Shown: positions 38,554-47,778, counted from the stretch's first letter. The stretch: DNA of 64,000 nt from Apilactobacillus apisilvae (GCF_023380225.1 NZ_CP093362.1:124001-188000), one strand, 5' to 3'. Made by a program: numbers and translations. The notes: a model not told the origin generated them from the letters alone.

Positions 38554-39072
38554 ATGTTAAGTCATTCTCCTTTAAGATATATTTTACCAATTGGAATTTT
38601 GATTGCATTATTTTTAGATGGTTCGATTTCATTGGTATTTAGTCACTTATTATTTAACGGTTATTACTTTATTCCACAACTAACTTTTTTATGGTTGTTT
38701 TATGCAATGTTTTTTCAGTATCGGATAAATCTCAGAATTGAATGGTGGTCTGCTTTAGCAGGGCTATTATTTGATTCTTACTATACAGGAATATTGGGAG
38801 TATATGTATTTATATTTCCCTTGGCTATTTATGTTGGTAAAAAATTATATAAGTATTTTTCAGTAAATATATTTAGTGCTTTATTAATTTATATAATAGA
38901 TATTTTTTTAATATATTATTTATCATTTTTTGCTAATAGATTAAAACACTTAACTGAAATGTCAGATAGCTTTTTTTTGACTCATGTTTTGGGCCCTACT
39001 TTAATAATTAATGTTATTTTATTAATTTTTTTGTATATTCCTTGTCAGTTACTATTTGATCACTTAAACTAA
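38554..39072 (+). CDS. mreD: Rod-shape determining protein MreD
   Basis: Integral membrane partner of MreC, 172 residues with about five helices. Sequence conservation in MreD is low, so the call rests on size, topology, the LAGLLFDSYYTGILGVY segment and the place right after mreC. ATG follows AGGAGGGG. Confidence 0.9.
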   Translation: MLSHSPLRYILPIGILIALFLDGSISLVFSHLLFNGYYFIPQLTFLWLFYAMFFQYRINLRIEWWSALAGLLFDSYYTGILGVYVFIFPLAIYVGKKLYKYFSVNIFSALLIYIIDIFLIYYLSFFANRLKHLTEMSDSFFLTHVLGPTLIINVILLIFLYIPCQLLFDHLN

Positions 39073-39097
39073 ATATTCAAAGAGGAGTTTTCAATTG

Positions 39098-39769
39098 ATG
39101 CAATCAGTTGTATTGAAAGGTACTCAATCCGGTTATGAAATAATATTAGATGAGTCATCTAGTTTTAATAAAATTAATGATGATTTATCATCTTTATTAG
39201 ATCGCTTGAGTCAAGAAAATATTAATAATTCAGAAGATGTTAAACTAAATGTTCAATTAGGTAATCGATTATTTTCAGAAAAGCAAGAAGAAACAATTGA
39301 AATGAATGTTGCTAAACATCATGGTATAAAAATTGGTCAATTTTTGTCTAATGTTTTAACCAAAGAAGATGCTAAACAGCAATTTATGCAAAAATACATT
39401 GAACCAATCAGTAAAACTATTCGTAATGGTCAAGAGGTTTATGTTGACGGTGATATATTATTTTTTGGTACAATTCATGAAGGAGGTAAGCTAATATCCT
39501 CTGGAAATATTTATAATATGGGAGACATTCGTGGTATTGTTCAATCAGGATATCCTGATTCAGAAGATAAATTAATTATTGGTAATTTACATAATGCACA
39601 ACAGGTTAGAGTTGGGGAACAATATGATATTGTGTCTGATAATCCAATTAAAGATTCTGAAAATACTGTTGTTTATGTTAATGATTTACATCTATTAAGT
39701 TATGGTAAAATTAATGAATTAAAAGGAATTAATCCAAAATTCTTTAATCGTATTGGAGGCATCATTTAA
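39098..39769 (+). CDS. minC: Septum site-determining protein MinC
   Basis: FtsZ-polymerisation inhibitor recruited by MinD. The 223-residue protein has an N-terminal FtsZ-binding domain and a C-terminal beta-helical domain with RNGQEVYVDGDILFFGTIHEGGKL and GNIYNMGDIRGIVQSGYP. I chose the ATG at 39098; the TTG at 39095 directly before it is an alternative with better spacing from GAGGAG. The stop shares one base with the minD start. Confidence 0.93.
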   Translation: MQSVVLKGTQSGYEIILDESSSFNKINDDLSSLLDRLSQENINNSEDVKLNVQLGNRLFSEKQEETIEMNVAKHHGIKIGQFLSNVLTKEDAKQQFMQKYIEPISKTIRNGQEVYVDGDILFFGTIHEGGKLISSGNIYNMGDIRGIVQSGYPDSEDKLIIGNLHNAQQVRVGEQYDIVSDNPIKDSENTVVYVNDLHLLSYGKINELKGINPKFFNRIGGII

Positions 39770-40581
39770 TGGGAAAAGCTATTGTAATTACTTCAGGTAA
39801 AGGTGGAGTTGGCAAGACAACTTCCAGTGCAAACATCGGAATTGCGTTAGCTATGATGGGTAAAAGAGTTTGCTTACTTGATTTAGATATTGGATTAAGA
39901 AACTTGGATGTTGTTCTAGGTTTAGATAATCGTGTTATGTATGATATTGTTGATGTTGCAGATGGTAGAGCCAATTTAGCGCAAGCTTTAGTTAAAGATA
40001 AAAGATTTAATGATGCTTTATACTTATTGCCTGCAGCTCAAAATACCGATAAAAATGCTTTAAATCAACAACAAGTTAAGGATATTGTCGATGAATTAAA
40101 GCCTGATTTTGATTATGTTTTTATTGATTGTCCAGCGGGAATTGAACAAGGCTTTATTAATGCAGTTTCTGGAGCTGAAGGTGCAATTGTGGTTACAACT
40201 CCAGAAATATCTGCAGTAAGAGATGCCGATCGAGTAATTGGATTATTGGAACAGCATCCATTGAAAGAATCACCTAAGTTAATTATAAATAGAATTAGAA
40301 CTTCATTAATGCAAGACGATAGTTATATGGATATTGATGAAATTACCAGGCATTTAGGAATTGATTTGTTGGGAATCATCTTAGATGATGATAAAGTTAT
40401 TAGTACATCTAATAGTGGTAAATCAATTGTTATGAATCCTGATAATCCAACTGCTCAAGGCTATCGTAATATTGCTAGAAGGTTAGAAGGAGAAACAGTT
40501 CCTTTAATGAATATCAATAAAGCAAATAAAAAAGAAGGCTTCTGGAGTAAGCTTTCACATTTATTTGGCCGCAAAAAGTAA
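39769..40581 (+). CDS. minD: Septum site-determining ATPase MinD
   Basis: Membrane-cycling ATPase that positions MinC at the poles. The 270-residue protein has the deviant Walker A GKGGVGKT (10-17) with the signature lysine, DYVFIDCPAGIEQGF as Walker B, and a C-terminal amphipathic membrane-targeting helix (EGFWSKLSHLFGRKK). ATG overlaps the minC stop (TAATG). No minE is present, as usual in Firmicutes. Confidence 0.96.
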   Translation: MGKAIVITSGKGGVGKTTSSANIGIALAMMGKRVCLLDLDIGLRNLDVVLGLDNRVMYDIVDVADGRANLAQALVKDKRFNDALYLLPAAQNTDKNALNQQQVKDIVDELKPDFDYVFIDCPAGIEQGFINAVSGAEGAIVVTTPEISAVRDADRVIGLLEQHPLKESPKLIINRIRTSLMQDDSYMDIDEITRHLGIDLLGIILDDDKVISTSNSGKSIVMNPDNPTAQGYRNIARRLEGETVPLMNINKANKKEGFWSKLSHLFGRKK

Positions 40582-40587
40582 TTTAAT

Positions 40588-40616
40588 TTGCTTTAAAAGT
40601 TAAATTAAGTTATTCT
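40588..40616 (+). promoter_or_regulatory. Promoter of the histidine T-box / ABC importer
   Basis: TTGCTT (40588-40593), 17-base spacer, TATTCT (40611-40616), just after the minD stop. Confidence 0.6.
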
Positions 40617-40622
40617 TATTTT

Positions 40623-40886
40623 TAATAATAAAAAAATAATGATCAGAAGCGCATGACAAAATGATTTATAAGAGAATCCTTCTATGGTGAAATGGGATAA
40701 TCATTTTTAATGTTTCACGTCTGTGAATTGTTATTCTGAATTAATATATTAAGAATAAACCGGTTCTATCCGTTATCTTTTGAGTTTTAAACTCTATGAG
40801 CTATTTTATGTGAGTAAGATAGAAAATTAGGTGGAACCACGTTACAACGTCCTTTTAGCATTATTGCTAAAAGGACGTTTTTTATT
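40623..40886 (+). promoter_or_regulatory. T-box riboswitch, probable histidine specifier (CAC)
   Basis: This fills the 325-base gap before the permease. T-box sequence AGGTGGAACCACG at 40829-40841. AATAAT/TTATT and CAGA (40644-40647) with TCTG (40720-40723) form the Stem I base. The position that holds ATG in the Met leader and GTA in the Val leader reads CAC here (40716-40718), followed by G. CAC is a histidine codon. The terminator follows directly. The codon assignment uses alignment of Stem I with the other three T-boxes in the window. Confidence 0.85.
40846..40886 (+). terminator. Conditional terminator of the His T-box
   Basis: Perfect 14-bp stem AACGTCCTTTTAGC / GCTAAAAGGACGTT with a 6-base loop, then TTTT. 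Confidence 0.92.
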
Positions 40887-40906
40887 TAAAAAGGAGGGTT
40901 TCTTAA

Positions 40907-41545
40907 ATGAAGTATGTGTTTGAAATATTGCCATCTTTATTTTCTGGAGTAGTAACAACTTTAGAAATTTTTGGCTTAACATTACTAATTTCTATTCCAT
41001 TAGGAATAGTTGTATCACTTGCTTTAACTGGTAAGAAGATTATTAAATCTATTTTTGCATTTTATGTATGGATAATGCGTGGAACACCATTATTACTACA
41101 GCTTATCTTTATTTTTTATGGACTTCCAATTATTGGGGTAGTTTTTCCTAGATTTGAAGCGGCATTAATTGCTTTTTCTTTAAACTATGCTGCTTATTTT
41201 GCTGAAATATTTCGTGGTGGTTTTCAATCAATTCCACAAAATCAATTTGAAAGTGCTAAAATGCTGAGATTATCTAGGTGGCAAACATTAAGAAAAATTG
41301 TAATTCCACAAGTCGTTAAAATTGTTTTACCATCAATCGGAAATGAAGTAATCAATTTAGTTAAGGACTCATCACTAGTTTATGTAATTGGAATTGGTGA
41401 TTTATTACAAGCAGGTAATATTGCCACAGCACGTGATGTTACATTGTTACCTTTAATTTTAGTTGCAGTATTCTATTTGATACTAACGGCAATTTTAACT
41501 TTCATATTAAGAAGATTAGAAAAAAGTTTGAATTACTGGAAATAA
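40907..41545 (+). CDS. Polar amino-acid ABC importer permease (probably histidine)
   Basis: HisM/GlnP-type permease, 212 residues and about five helices. The family marks are RGTPLLLQLIFIFYGLP and the EAA loop SAKMLRLSRWQTLRKIVIPQV. ATG follows AAGGAGGG. First gene of a three-gene importer behind a His-type T-box. The substrate call rests on that leader, not on the protein. Confidence 0.88.
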   Translation: MKYVFEILPSLFSGVVTTLEIFGLTLLISIPLGIVVSLALTGKKIIKSIFAFYVWIMRGTPLLLQLIFIFYGLPIIGVVFPRFEAALIAFSLNYAAYFAEIFRGGFQSIPQNQFESAKMLRLSRWQTLRKIVIPQVVKIVLPSIGNEVINLVKDSSLVYVIGIGDLLQAGNIATARDVTLLPLILVAVFYLILTAILTFILRRLEKSLNYWK

Positions 41546-41560
41546 GGAGGTCCATTATCA

Positions 41561-42187
41561 ATGTTTAAAATAAAAAATTTAAATAAAAGTTTTCAAAATA
41601 AACAAATTATAAAAAATATGGATTTATCGGTTAATAGTGATGAAATATTAGGAATAGTTGGGCCTTCTGGTGCCGGTAAAACAACACTTCTTAGATGTAT
41701 AACCGGTTTAGAAGAAGTTGATTCAGGTGAATTTTATATTGATGATAAACAATTTGACCCAACGAATAATTCTGAATCTCTAATTGGTGTTGTGTTTCAA
41801 GATTTTGGCCTTTTTCCCAACTTAAAGGTAATTGATAATATTACCTTGGCTCCACAATTGGTTTTAAAAAAATCTAAAATGGATGCAGAAAAAGAAGCTA
41901 AAATTTTAATTGATCAATTAGATTTAAATGGAAAAGAAGATTTGTATCCATATCAGTTATCTGGTGGACAAAAGCAACGGGTAGCAATTGTTCGAACCTT
42001 GGCGATGCATCCTAAAATAATTTGCTACGATGAACCTACATCTGCATTGGATCCCAAGTTAAGTGAGGAAGTCGGTAAAATAATTTTGAATTTGAAAAAT
42101 CAAAATATTACCCAGTTGGTAGTTACTCACGATACTAATTTTGCTAATCAAATTTCGGATAAAATAAAAGAAGTAAAACCAATTTAA
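41561..42187 (+). CDS. Polar amino-acid ABC importer ATP-binding protein
   Basis: A 208-residue ABC ATPase. Walker A is GPSGAGKTT, the signature LSGGQKQRVAIVRTL, Walker B IICYDEPTSALD. It is shorter than the usual ~240 residues because it ends soon after the H-loop (VVTHDTNFANQ). ATG follows AAGGAGG, 15 bases after the permease. Confidence 0.92.
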   Translation: MFKIKNLNKSFQNKQIIKNMDLSVNSDEILGIVGPSGAGKTTLLRCITGLEEVDSGEFYIDDKQFDPTNNSESLIGVVFQDFGLFPNLKVIDNITLAPQLVLKKSKMDAEKEAKILIDQLDLNGKEDLYPYQLSGGQKQRVAIVRTLAMHPKIICYDEPTSALDPKLSEEVGKIILNLKNQNITQLVVTHDTNFANQISDKIKEVKPI

Positions 42188-42199
42188 GAGGTGATAATT

Positions 42200-43063
42200 G
42201 TGAATAAAAGATATTTGAAATTTATAATCTTATTTTTGTCTTTTTGTTCAATCTTCATTTTAAGTGGTTGTCAATCACTAACACAAAAAGCTAATACTCA
42301 AGATAATTGGTCTAAAATAAAAAAGAATAAGAAAGTTACTATTGGTCTAGATGTTACCTTTGTACCGATGGGATATGAAAATAAAAGTGGTCAAATTACT
42401 GGATTTGATGTTGATTTAGCCAAAGCAGTCTTTAAAAAATACGATATTAAACCCATTTTTCAACCAATTGATTGGTCTATGAATGTTACTGAATTGCGTA
42501 ATGGAACAATTGATTTAATTTGGAATGGATTTTCTGCCACTCCAGAGCGTAAGAAGAATGTAGCTTTTTCTAATCCTTATTTGTCGAATGAACAAGAATT
42601 AGTTTCACTTAAATCTTCACATATTAATAATTTTAAAGATATGAATAATAAAGTATTAGGTGTCCAAAGTGGTTCTTCAGGATTAAATGATATTAACAAT
42701 GATCCTAGTGTTTTAAAAAATCGGATTAAAAATAATTCACCAATCTTATATAACTCTTTTACTAATGCTTTTATTGACTTAACTCATAAGAGAATTGATG
42801 GATTATTAATTGATAGTAATTATGCTAACTATTATATTGCACACCAATCTGATCCTTCAATGTATAAAGTTTCTACTGGTAAATTTCCCGATGAACAATT
42901 TGGTGTTGGTATGAGAAAGGGCGATAAAACTTTAAAAGATAAAATTAATTTAAGACTACATGAATTAGCTAAAAATGGTGAATTGAAAAAGATTTGCCAA
43001 AAGTGGTTTGGCAATAAATATAAATCGCCGTTATTGAATATTGAAAAATATAAGGAGGAATAA
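42200..43063 (+). CDS. Polar amino-acid ABC importer substrate-binding lipoprotein
   Basis: A 287-residue family 3 binding protein. The signal peptide ends in the lipobox LSGC with Cys24 as lipidation site. The mature domain begins with KVTIGLDVTFVPMGYENKSG and contains GFDVDLAKAVFKKY. The GTG at 42200 follows GAGGTGAT; an in-frame GTG at 42191 is part of that site. Downstream of its permease and ATPase. Confidence 0.92.
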   Translation: MNKRYLKFIILFLSFCSIFILSGCQSLTQKANTQDNWSKIKKNKKVTIGLDVTFVPMGYENKSGQITGFDVDLAKAVFKKYDIKPIFQPIDWSMNVTELRNGTIDLIWNGFSATPERKKNVAFSNPYLSNEQELVSLKSSHINNFKDMNNKVLGVQSGSSGLNDINNDPSVLKNRIKNNSPILYNSFTNAFIDLTHKRIDGLLIDSNYANYYIAHQSDPSMYKVSTGKFPDEQFGVGMRKGDKTLKDKINLRLHELAKNGELKKICQKWFGNKYKSPLLNIEKYKEE

Positions 43064-43065
43064 TT

Positions 43066-44322
43066 TTGCTTAATGAAATCTCAAAAGGCGTTAGTTTAAA
43101 TACAATTCATGAAAATAAATTTAAAACAATTACTATTAAGGTGGATTTAATTGCTCCTTTGAACACTGAAAACTTTGCTAAAAGAGCTTTGTTGACAGAA
43201 TTATTGGAAACTAACAATCAAGATTATCCTACTCAAACGAAGTTGGCTCAGCAGTTATCTAAAATGTATGGGGCTAGTTTTGGAACTAATATTTTAAGAT
43301 ATGGAAATTTATCAATTATTAGAATTAATTTGATTATTCCGAATCCTAAATATATTCCTGGAAGACCTAATTTATTAAAATCAGCATTTAAGTTCTTAAA
43401 ATCTGTTATATTTAATCCGCTTTCTGATGGCAAAAAATTTGATGATGATACTTTCAATTTACAAAAAAGCAACATTCAAAAGTATATTAAGTCATTAGTA
43501 GATGATAAACAATATTATTCATCAATAAAATTAAAAGAACTATTTTATAAAGATGATCCTAAACGTGGCAAATTTTTATTTGGTAAAACAAATCAATATG
43601 ATGACATAACATCCAATAATGAATATGATTATTATTTAGATGTAATTAAAAATAATAATATTAATTTTTCCATTTTAGGTGAATTTAACGATGATGACAT
43701 TATTAAATATATTAATTCGATGAATATTTTAAGTCGTCAAAATACTTATTTTATTGATAAATATATCCATAATTCATCTAATTTACAAAAAATTATTGAA
43801 AACAGTAAATCTACTCAAAGTAATTTAAATTTGGCTTATAAATTACCGATTTATTATGACGATGAAGATTTCTTTGCTGCTTTGATTTTTAATGCGGTTT
43901 TTGGAGGAACTCCACAGTCTAAGTTATTTAAGAATGTCAGAGAGAAATATAGTATGGCTTATTATGCCAATAGTACTTATAATGCTCTCAATGGTGTTTT
44001 AATAGTTAATTCTGGAATTGATGCTATTAATGCTAATAAAGTTCAAACTATTATTGACGAACAATTAAATTCGATTAAAGTAGGTAAAATTGATTTAGAT
44101 TTACTTAATAGTATTAAAGCAGAAATGATCAATGCTAAAAAGTCAATTTTAGACAATCCTAGACAAATTTTGGAACAAAGTTTTGTTAATATTTTGCTTA
44201 GTCGAGAAATAAACTTTGATCAATGGTGTGAACGAATTAACAAAGTTACTGTTGAGCAAATAGCTCAAGTTGCTAAAAAAGTAAAATTACAAACATCATT
44301 CTTATTGAAAGGAGACAAATAA
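43066..44322 (+). CDS. M16-family peptidase-like protein, YmfF type
   Basis: A 418-residue pitrilysin-fold protein that lacks the HxxEH zinc motif, so it is the non-catalytic partner of the next gene. Family similarity is seen in AVFGGTPQSKLFKNVREKYSMAYYANS. TTG start behind AAGGAGGA. The YmfF-YmfH pair is common in Firmicutes; its substrate is not known with certainty. Confidence 0.88.
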   Translation: MLNEISKGVSLNTIHENKFKTITIKVDLIAPLNTENFAKRALLTELLETNNQDYPTQTKLAQQLSKMYGASFGTNILRYGNLSIIRINLIIPNPKYIPGRPNLLKSAFKFLKSVIFNPLSDGKKFDDDTFNLQKSNIQKYIKSLVDDKQYYSSIKLKELFYKDDPKRGKFLFGKTNQYDDITSNNEYDYYLDVIKNNNINFSILGEFNDDDIIKYINSMNILSRQNTYFIDKYIHNSSNLQKIIENSKSTQSNLNLAYKLPIYYDDEDFFAALIFNAVFGGTPQSKLFKNVREKYSMAYYANSTYNALNGVLIVNSGIDAINANKVQTIIDEQLNSIKVGKIDLDLLNSIKAEMINAKKSILDNPRQILEQSFVNILLSREINFDQWCERINKVTVEQIAQVAKKVKLQTSFLLKGDK

Positions 44323-44324
44323 AA

Positions 44325-45596
44325 ATGAAGACATATTCCAACTATAATGAAAATGTTTATATTGAGCACTTAGATAATGGACTAACCGTTGTTATGAACC
44401 CTAAAGTGGGTTTTCATAAAACTTATGCATCTTTTTCTACTAAATATGGTTCAATGGATAATGAATTTATTAGTTATGATGGTCAAAAAGAAACAATGCC
44501 AGCTGGGATTGCACATTTTTTAGAGCATAAAATGTTTGATAAAGATGGATATGATGCAATGGATATATTTTCAAAATATGGAGCTAGTTCGAATGCGTTT
44601 ACCAGTTTTAATAGAACTAGTTATTTATTTTCTTGTACTAACCACTTATCAGAAAATTTGAACAATTTGTTAGACTTTGTCCAGCAACCATATTTTAATG
44701 AAGAAAAAGTTGAAAAAGAAAAGGGTATTATTGCTCAAGAAATTAAAATGTACAATAATGATCCAGGAGCAGCTTTATATTTTAATACAATTCAAAATAT
44801 GTATCCTGATACTTCTTTAAATGTCGATATCGCTGGAAGTGTTGATTCAATTCAAAAAATAACAGCAAAAGATTTATATACTGCTCATAAAACTTTTTAT
44901 CAACCATCAAATATGCAATTAAATATTGTTGGAAATATTGATCCGATTAAAACTTTACAAATTATTAAAGATAATCAGAATAATAAAAAATTTTTACCGA
45001 TTAAAGAAATTCAGAGAATGGGATTAATATCAAAAGAAATTAAAAAAGATAATCAAAAATCAATGGATGTTATTAATACTAAGGCTGCTATCGGGATTAA
45101 AGGTAATCCTGCAAATGGCAATAATATTAAGTACGAATTATCAGTATCATTATTATTGGAACTATTATTTTCTGAGGACTCAACTAACTATGATAAACTT
45201 TATAAACAAGGAATTATTGATGATTCATTCGGATTTGATTTTGACTGTAACAATCATTTTAATTTTGCAATTATTGCTGGTGATACTGAAAAGCCATCTA
45301 ATTTTATAGAAAAAATTAATAAAATATTAAATAATTCGATTAATTCATTAGATAGTTTAAGTGATGACTTAGAATTAATCAAAAAGGAAGAAATTGGTCA
45401 ACATATACTGATAATGAATTCAATTGAAGCCACTTCTAATAATCTTGGTGATAGTGATAATAACTTTGTTAATCTTTACGATGAAATTGATATTATTGAT
45501 AATCTTACAATAAAAGATTTAAAGTATTATGGTCAAAAATTTATTAATTCTAATAACATGATTTCAAATATTATCGTTCCAAACGAAAATATTTGA
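44325..45596 (+). CDS. M16-family zinc peptidase, YmfH type
   Basis: A 423-residue pitrilysin-fold protease. The inverted zinc motif HFLEH is at residues 64-68, with the downstream Glu in the KEKGIIAQEIKMYNNDPG segment as third ligand. Probably acts as a heterodimer with the inactive YmfF partner, which ends 2 bases before. ATG follows AAGGAGA. Confidence 0.92.
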   Translation: MKTYSNYNENVYIEHLDNGLTVVMNPKVGFHKTYASFSTKYGSMDNEFISYDGQKETMPAGIAHFLEHKMFDKDGYDAMDIFSKYGASSNAFTSFNRTSYLFSCTNHLSENLNNLLDFVQQPYFNEEKVEKEKGIIAQEIKMYNNDPGAALYFNTIQNMYPDTSLNVDIAGSVDSIQKITAKDLYTAHKTFYQPSNMQLNIVGNIDPIKTLQIIKDNQNNKKFLPIKEIQRMGLISKEIKKDNQKSMDVINTKAAIGIKGNPANGNNIKYELSVSLLLELLFSEDSTNYDKLYKQGIIDDSFGFDFDCNNHFNFAIIAGDTEKPSNFIEKINKILNNSINSLDSLSDDLELIKKEEIGQHILIMNSIEATSNNLGDSDNNFVNLYDEIDIIDNLTIKDLKYYGQKFINSNNMISNIIVPNENI

Positions 45597-45604
45597 TTAT
45601 ATTA

Positions 45605-45613
45605 TGATATACT
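45605..45613 (+). promoter_or_regulatory. Candidate extended -10 promoter of rodZ
   Basis: TGATATACT in a TTATGATATACTAA context, 39 bases before the rodZ start. No clear -35. Confidence 0.5.
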
Positions 45614-45651
45614 AAAAATATATAAATCTATATTTAAGTGGAGTAATTTCT

Positions 45652-46515
45652 ATGGCAAAAGATGATAATAAACAAGTAGAAATCGGTAAATCACTACATG
45701 ATGCACGTGTTGCAAAAGGTATGTCATTAGACGATGTACAAAAGATTACCAAAATTCAAAGTCATTATTTGGAAGCAATTGAAAGAGAAGATTTTTCAGA
45801 ACTACCAGGTGACTTTTATGTTAGAGCATTTGTTAAGCAATTTGCTGATACTGTCGGTATTGATGGCATGGAATTACTTAACGAACATGATGATAATCTA
45901 CCAGATACACAAACTGAAGAATATACTCAAAAGGTTTCAGATGATAGTTTATCTAGAAAATCTGCAATCCAGAATAAGGAAAACAAACGCGATTCATTAA
46001 GAAAACTTATTCCAATTGTTGGTACTATTATAGTTATTTTAATTGTTATTTTTGTTGTATGGGGAGTAGTTGCTAAAACCAATAAATCTTCAGATACAAG
46101 TATTAGCGACAACAGTTCTGTTTCTGTTAGTGGTTCTTCTGAAAAGTCTTCAGAATCAAGTGATGCTAATAATAAAAAAACTGTACATAAAAAGACAGTT
46201 GATAAAAAGGTCAACAAGACTGCTATTAAAAAAGTTAATACAACTGAATATGAAGTCACTGGTAGCAAGGAAAATACCGTTAGTTTAAATGCAAGCAGCC
46301 GTGCTTGGTCATCTATTTCTGCTAATGGTAAAACTTTATTCTCAGGCGCACAAAATTCAGGTGACAAAAAGAGTGTTAAAATACCTAATGGAACCAAAAG
46401 TATTTCAATGTCATTAGGTAATGTTCCAGGAACCAAGATTCTTATTAATAATAAACCATTAAATCTTGATAAAAATGTTCCATTAACAACGATGATTACT
46501 ATCAATTTTAAATAA
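45652..46515 (+). CDS. rodZ: Cytoskeletal protein RodZ (YmfM type)
   Basis: Links MreB filaments to the elongation complex. The 287-residue protein has an N-terminal helix-turn-helix (about 10-75: LHDARVAKGMSLDDVQKITK), a basic juxtamembrane stretch, one membrane helix (about 120-141), a Ser/Lys-rich linker, and a C-terminal DUF4115 beta domain (about 195-287). ATG follows AGTGGAG. Followed by a terminator, then pgsA. Confidence 0.9.
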   Translation: MAKDDNKQVEIGKSLHDARVAKGMSLDDVQKITKIQSHYLEAIEREDFSELPGDFYVRAFVKQFADTVGIDGMELLNEHDDNLPDTQTEEYTQKVSDDSLSRKSAIQNKENKRDSLRKLIPIVGTIIVILIVIFVVWGVVAKTNKSSDTSISDNSSVSVSGSSEKSSESSDANNKKTVHKKTVDKKVNKTAIKKVNTTEYEVTGSKENTVSLNASSRAWSSISANGKTLFSGAQNSGDKKSVKIPNGTKSISMSLGNVPGTKILINNKPLNLDKNVPLTTMITINFK

Positions 46516-46542
46516 AAAAGAGGGCTTTAAAGCCCTTTTTTT
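46516..46542 (+). terminator. Terminator after rodZ
   Basis: GGGCTTTAAAGCCC palindrome between an A-run and seven T residues. Confidence 0.9.
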
Positions 46543-46570
46543 AATCGAATAAAAGAAGGAGTACTGTATT

Positions 46571-47155
46571 TTGAATTTACCTAATAAATTAACTTTAATT
46601 AGAATTATTATGATTCCAGTCTTTATTTTACTACTATCGTTTCCCTTAAATTTAGGAACTACAATTATTATGGGAACTACTATTTCTGTTGTTAGGATCG
46701 TAGGAGCCTTAATTTTTGCAGTTGCTTGCATTACAGATTTTCTTGACGGTCAAATTGCTCGTCATCAACATTTGGTAACTAATTTCGGTAAGTTCGCTGA
46801 TCCTTTAGCAGACAAAATGATTGTCATGTCAGCTTTCATTATTTTAGTTTCCTATGGCTTAGTGCCATCATGGGTAGCTGCTATTATTGTTTGTCGTGAG
46901 TTAGCAGTTACCGGTTTAAGATTAATTGCCGTTGAAAATGATGGTGAAGTAATTGCCGCAGCATGGCCAGGTAAAATAAAGACTGCTACTCAAATGATTT
47001 CCATTGTTTTATTATTATTAAATGATTTTATTAATTTGACTTTATTTAATTTAGGATTAGGGACTCTACTTTTATATGTATGCTTATTCTTTACAGTATA
47101 TTCAGGTGCTGAATACTTTATTAGAAGTAGAGATCTATTTTCTGATTCTTTTTAA
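46571..47155 (+). CDS. pgsA: CDP-diacylglycerol--glycerol-3-phosphate phosphatidyltransferase
   Basis: Makes phosphatidylglycerol phosphate, the first step to PG and cardiolipin. The 194-residue membrane enzyme has the CDP-alcohol transferase motif in DFLDGQIARHQHLVTNFGKFADPLAD, with all four aspartates. TTG start behind AAGGAG. Cluster position rodZ-pgsA-cinA-recA is conserved. Confidence 0.95.
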   Translation: MNLPNKLTLIRIIMIPVFILLLSFPLNLGTTIIMGTTISVVRIVGALIFAVACITDFLDGQIARHQHLVTNFGKFADPLADKMIVMSAFIILVSYGLVPSWVAAIIVCRELAVTGLRLIAVENDGEVIAAAWPGKIKTATQMISIVLLLLNDFINLTLFNLGLGTLLLYVCLFFTVYSGAEYFIRSRDLFSDSF

Positions 47156-47205
47156 AAAATATTTCTTTCTTAAAACGTATTTAATCATGAAAGGTTGAAT
47201 TATTA

Positions 47206-47676
47206 ATGAAAATTGACTCTTCAATTATAGAAAAAATGATTCAAAAAAATATTAGTATTACTGCAGCTGAAAGTTTAACGGCAGGGATGTTTCAGTCGAC
47301 TTTAGGTGGCATTTCAGGAGTTTCTGCTATTTTTCCGGGTGGATTTGTTACCTATGCAAATGAAGCTAAAGAATCAATGCTGGATATCCCATCCACTGTA
47401 ATAGATCAGTATGGTGTTGTTTCTAATGAAAATGCTATCTGGATGGCTAAACAAGCAAAAAATAAAATGAATACTGATGTTGGGATCTCTTTTACTGGTG
47501 TTGCAGGACCATCTTCTTTAGAAAATCATCCTGCTGGCACTGTTTTTATTGGGATTGATTATTTAAATTATCCAGTATATTCTAAAAAATTTATTTTTAA
47601 GGGTAATCGCAATGAAATTCGAATGCAATCAGTCAATGCTGCAATGAAAATTATTGAAAATGAATACAACAAGTAA
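47206..47676 (+). CDS. CinA C-terminal domain / PncC nicotinamide-nucleotide amidase, stand-alone
   Basis: A 156-residue protein with the CinA-C fold: AAESLTAGMFQSTLGGISGVSAIFPGG at the start and ISFTGVAGPSS in the middle. It probably deamidates NMN. In lactobacilli CinA before recA usually has an added N-terminal MoaB-like domain and over 400 residues; here only 50 bases separate it from pgsA, so that domain is missing, not hidden. ATG follows GAAAGG. Confidence 0.9.
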   Translation: MKIDSSIIEKMIQKNISITAAESLTAGMFQSTLGGISGVSAIFPGGFVTYANEAKESMLDIPSTVIDQYGVVSNENAIWMAKQAKNKMNTDVGISFTGVAGPSSLENHPAGTVFIGIDYLNYPVYSKKFIFKGNRNEIRMQSVNAAMKIIENEYNK

Positions 47677-47678
47677 CA

Positions 47679-47692
47679 CGAACATTCGTTCT
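47679..47692 (+). promoter_or_regulatory. LexA (SOS) box upstream of recA
   Basis: CGAACATTCGTTCT fits the Gram-positive SOS box CGAACnnnnGTTC. It ends 8 bases before the -35 of recA. Because GAAC/GTTC is followed by TTTTTT, it may also act as a weak terminator for cinA. Confidence 0.7.
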
Positions 47693-47699
47693 TTTTTGC

Positions 47700-47728
47700 T
47701 TGATTTTTTTAAAATATATTAGTATAGT
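47700..47728 (+). promoter_or_regulatory. Promoter of recA
   Basis: TTGATT (47700-47705), 17-base spacer, TATAGT (47723-47728). Confidence 0.75.
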
Positions 47729-47778
47729 ATAAATATTGAATAATTATATAACGATTATTGTGACGAGGAGGTCATTGA

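Noticed and set aside
45927..46505. Long minus-strand open frame (192 codons) inside rodZ
   Set aside because: Antisense to a well-supported gene, in its Ser/Lys-rich linker; no ribosome site and no recognisable domain.
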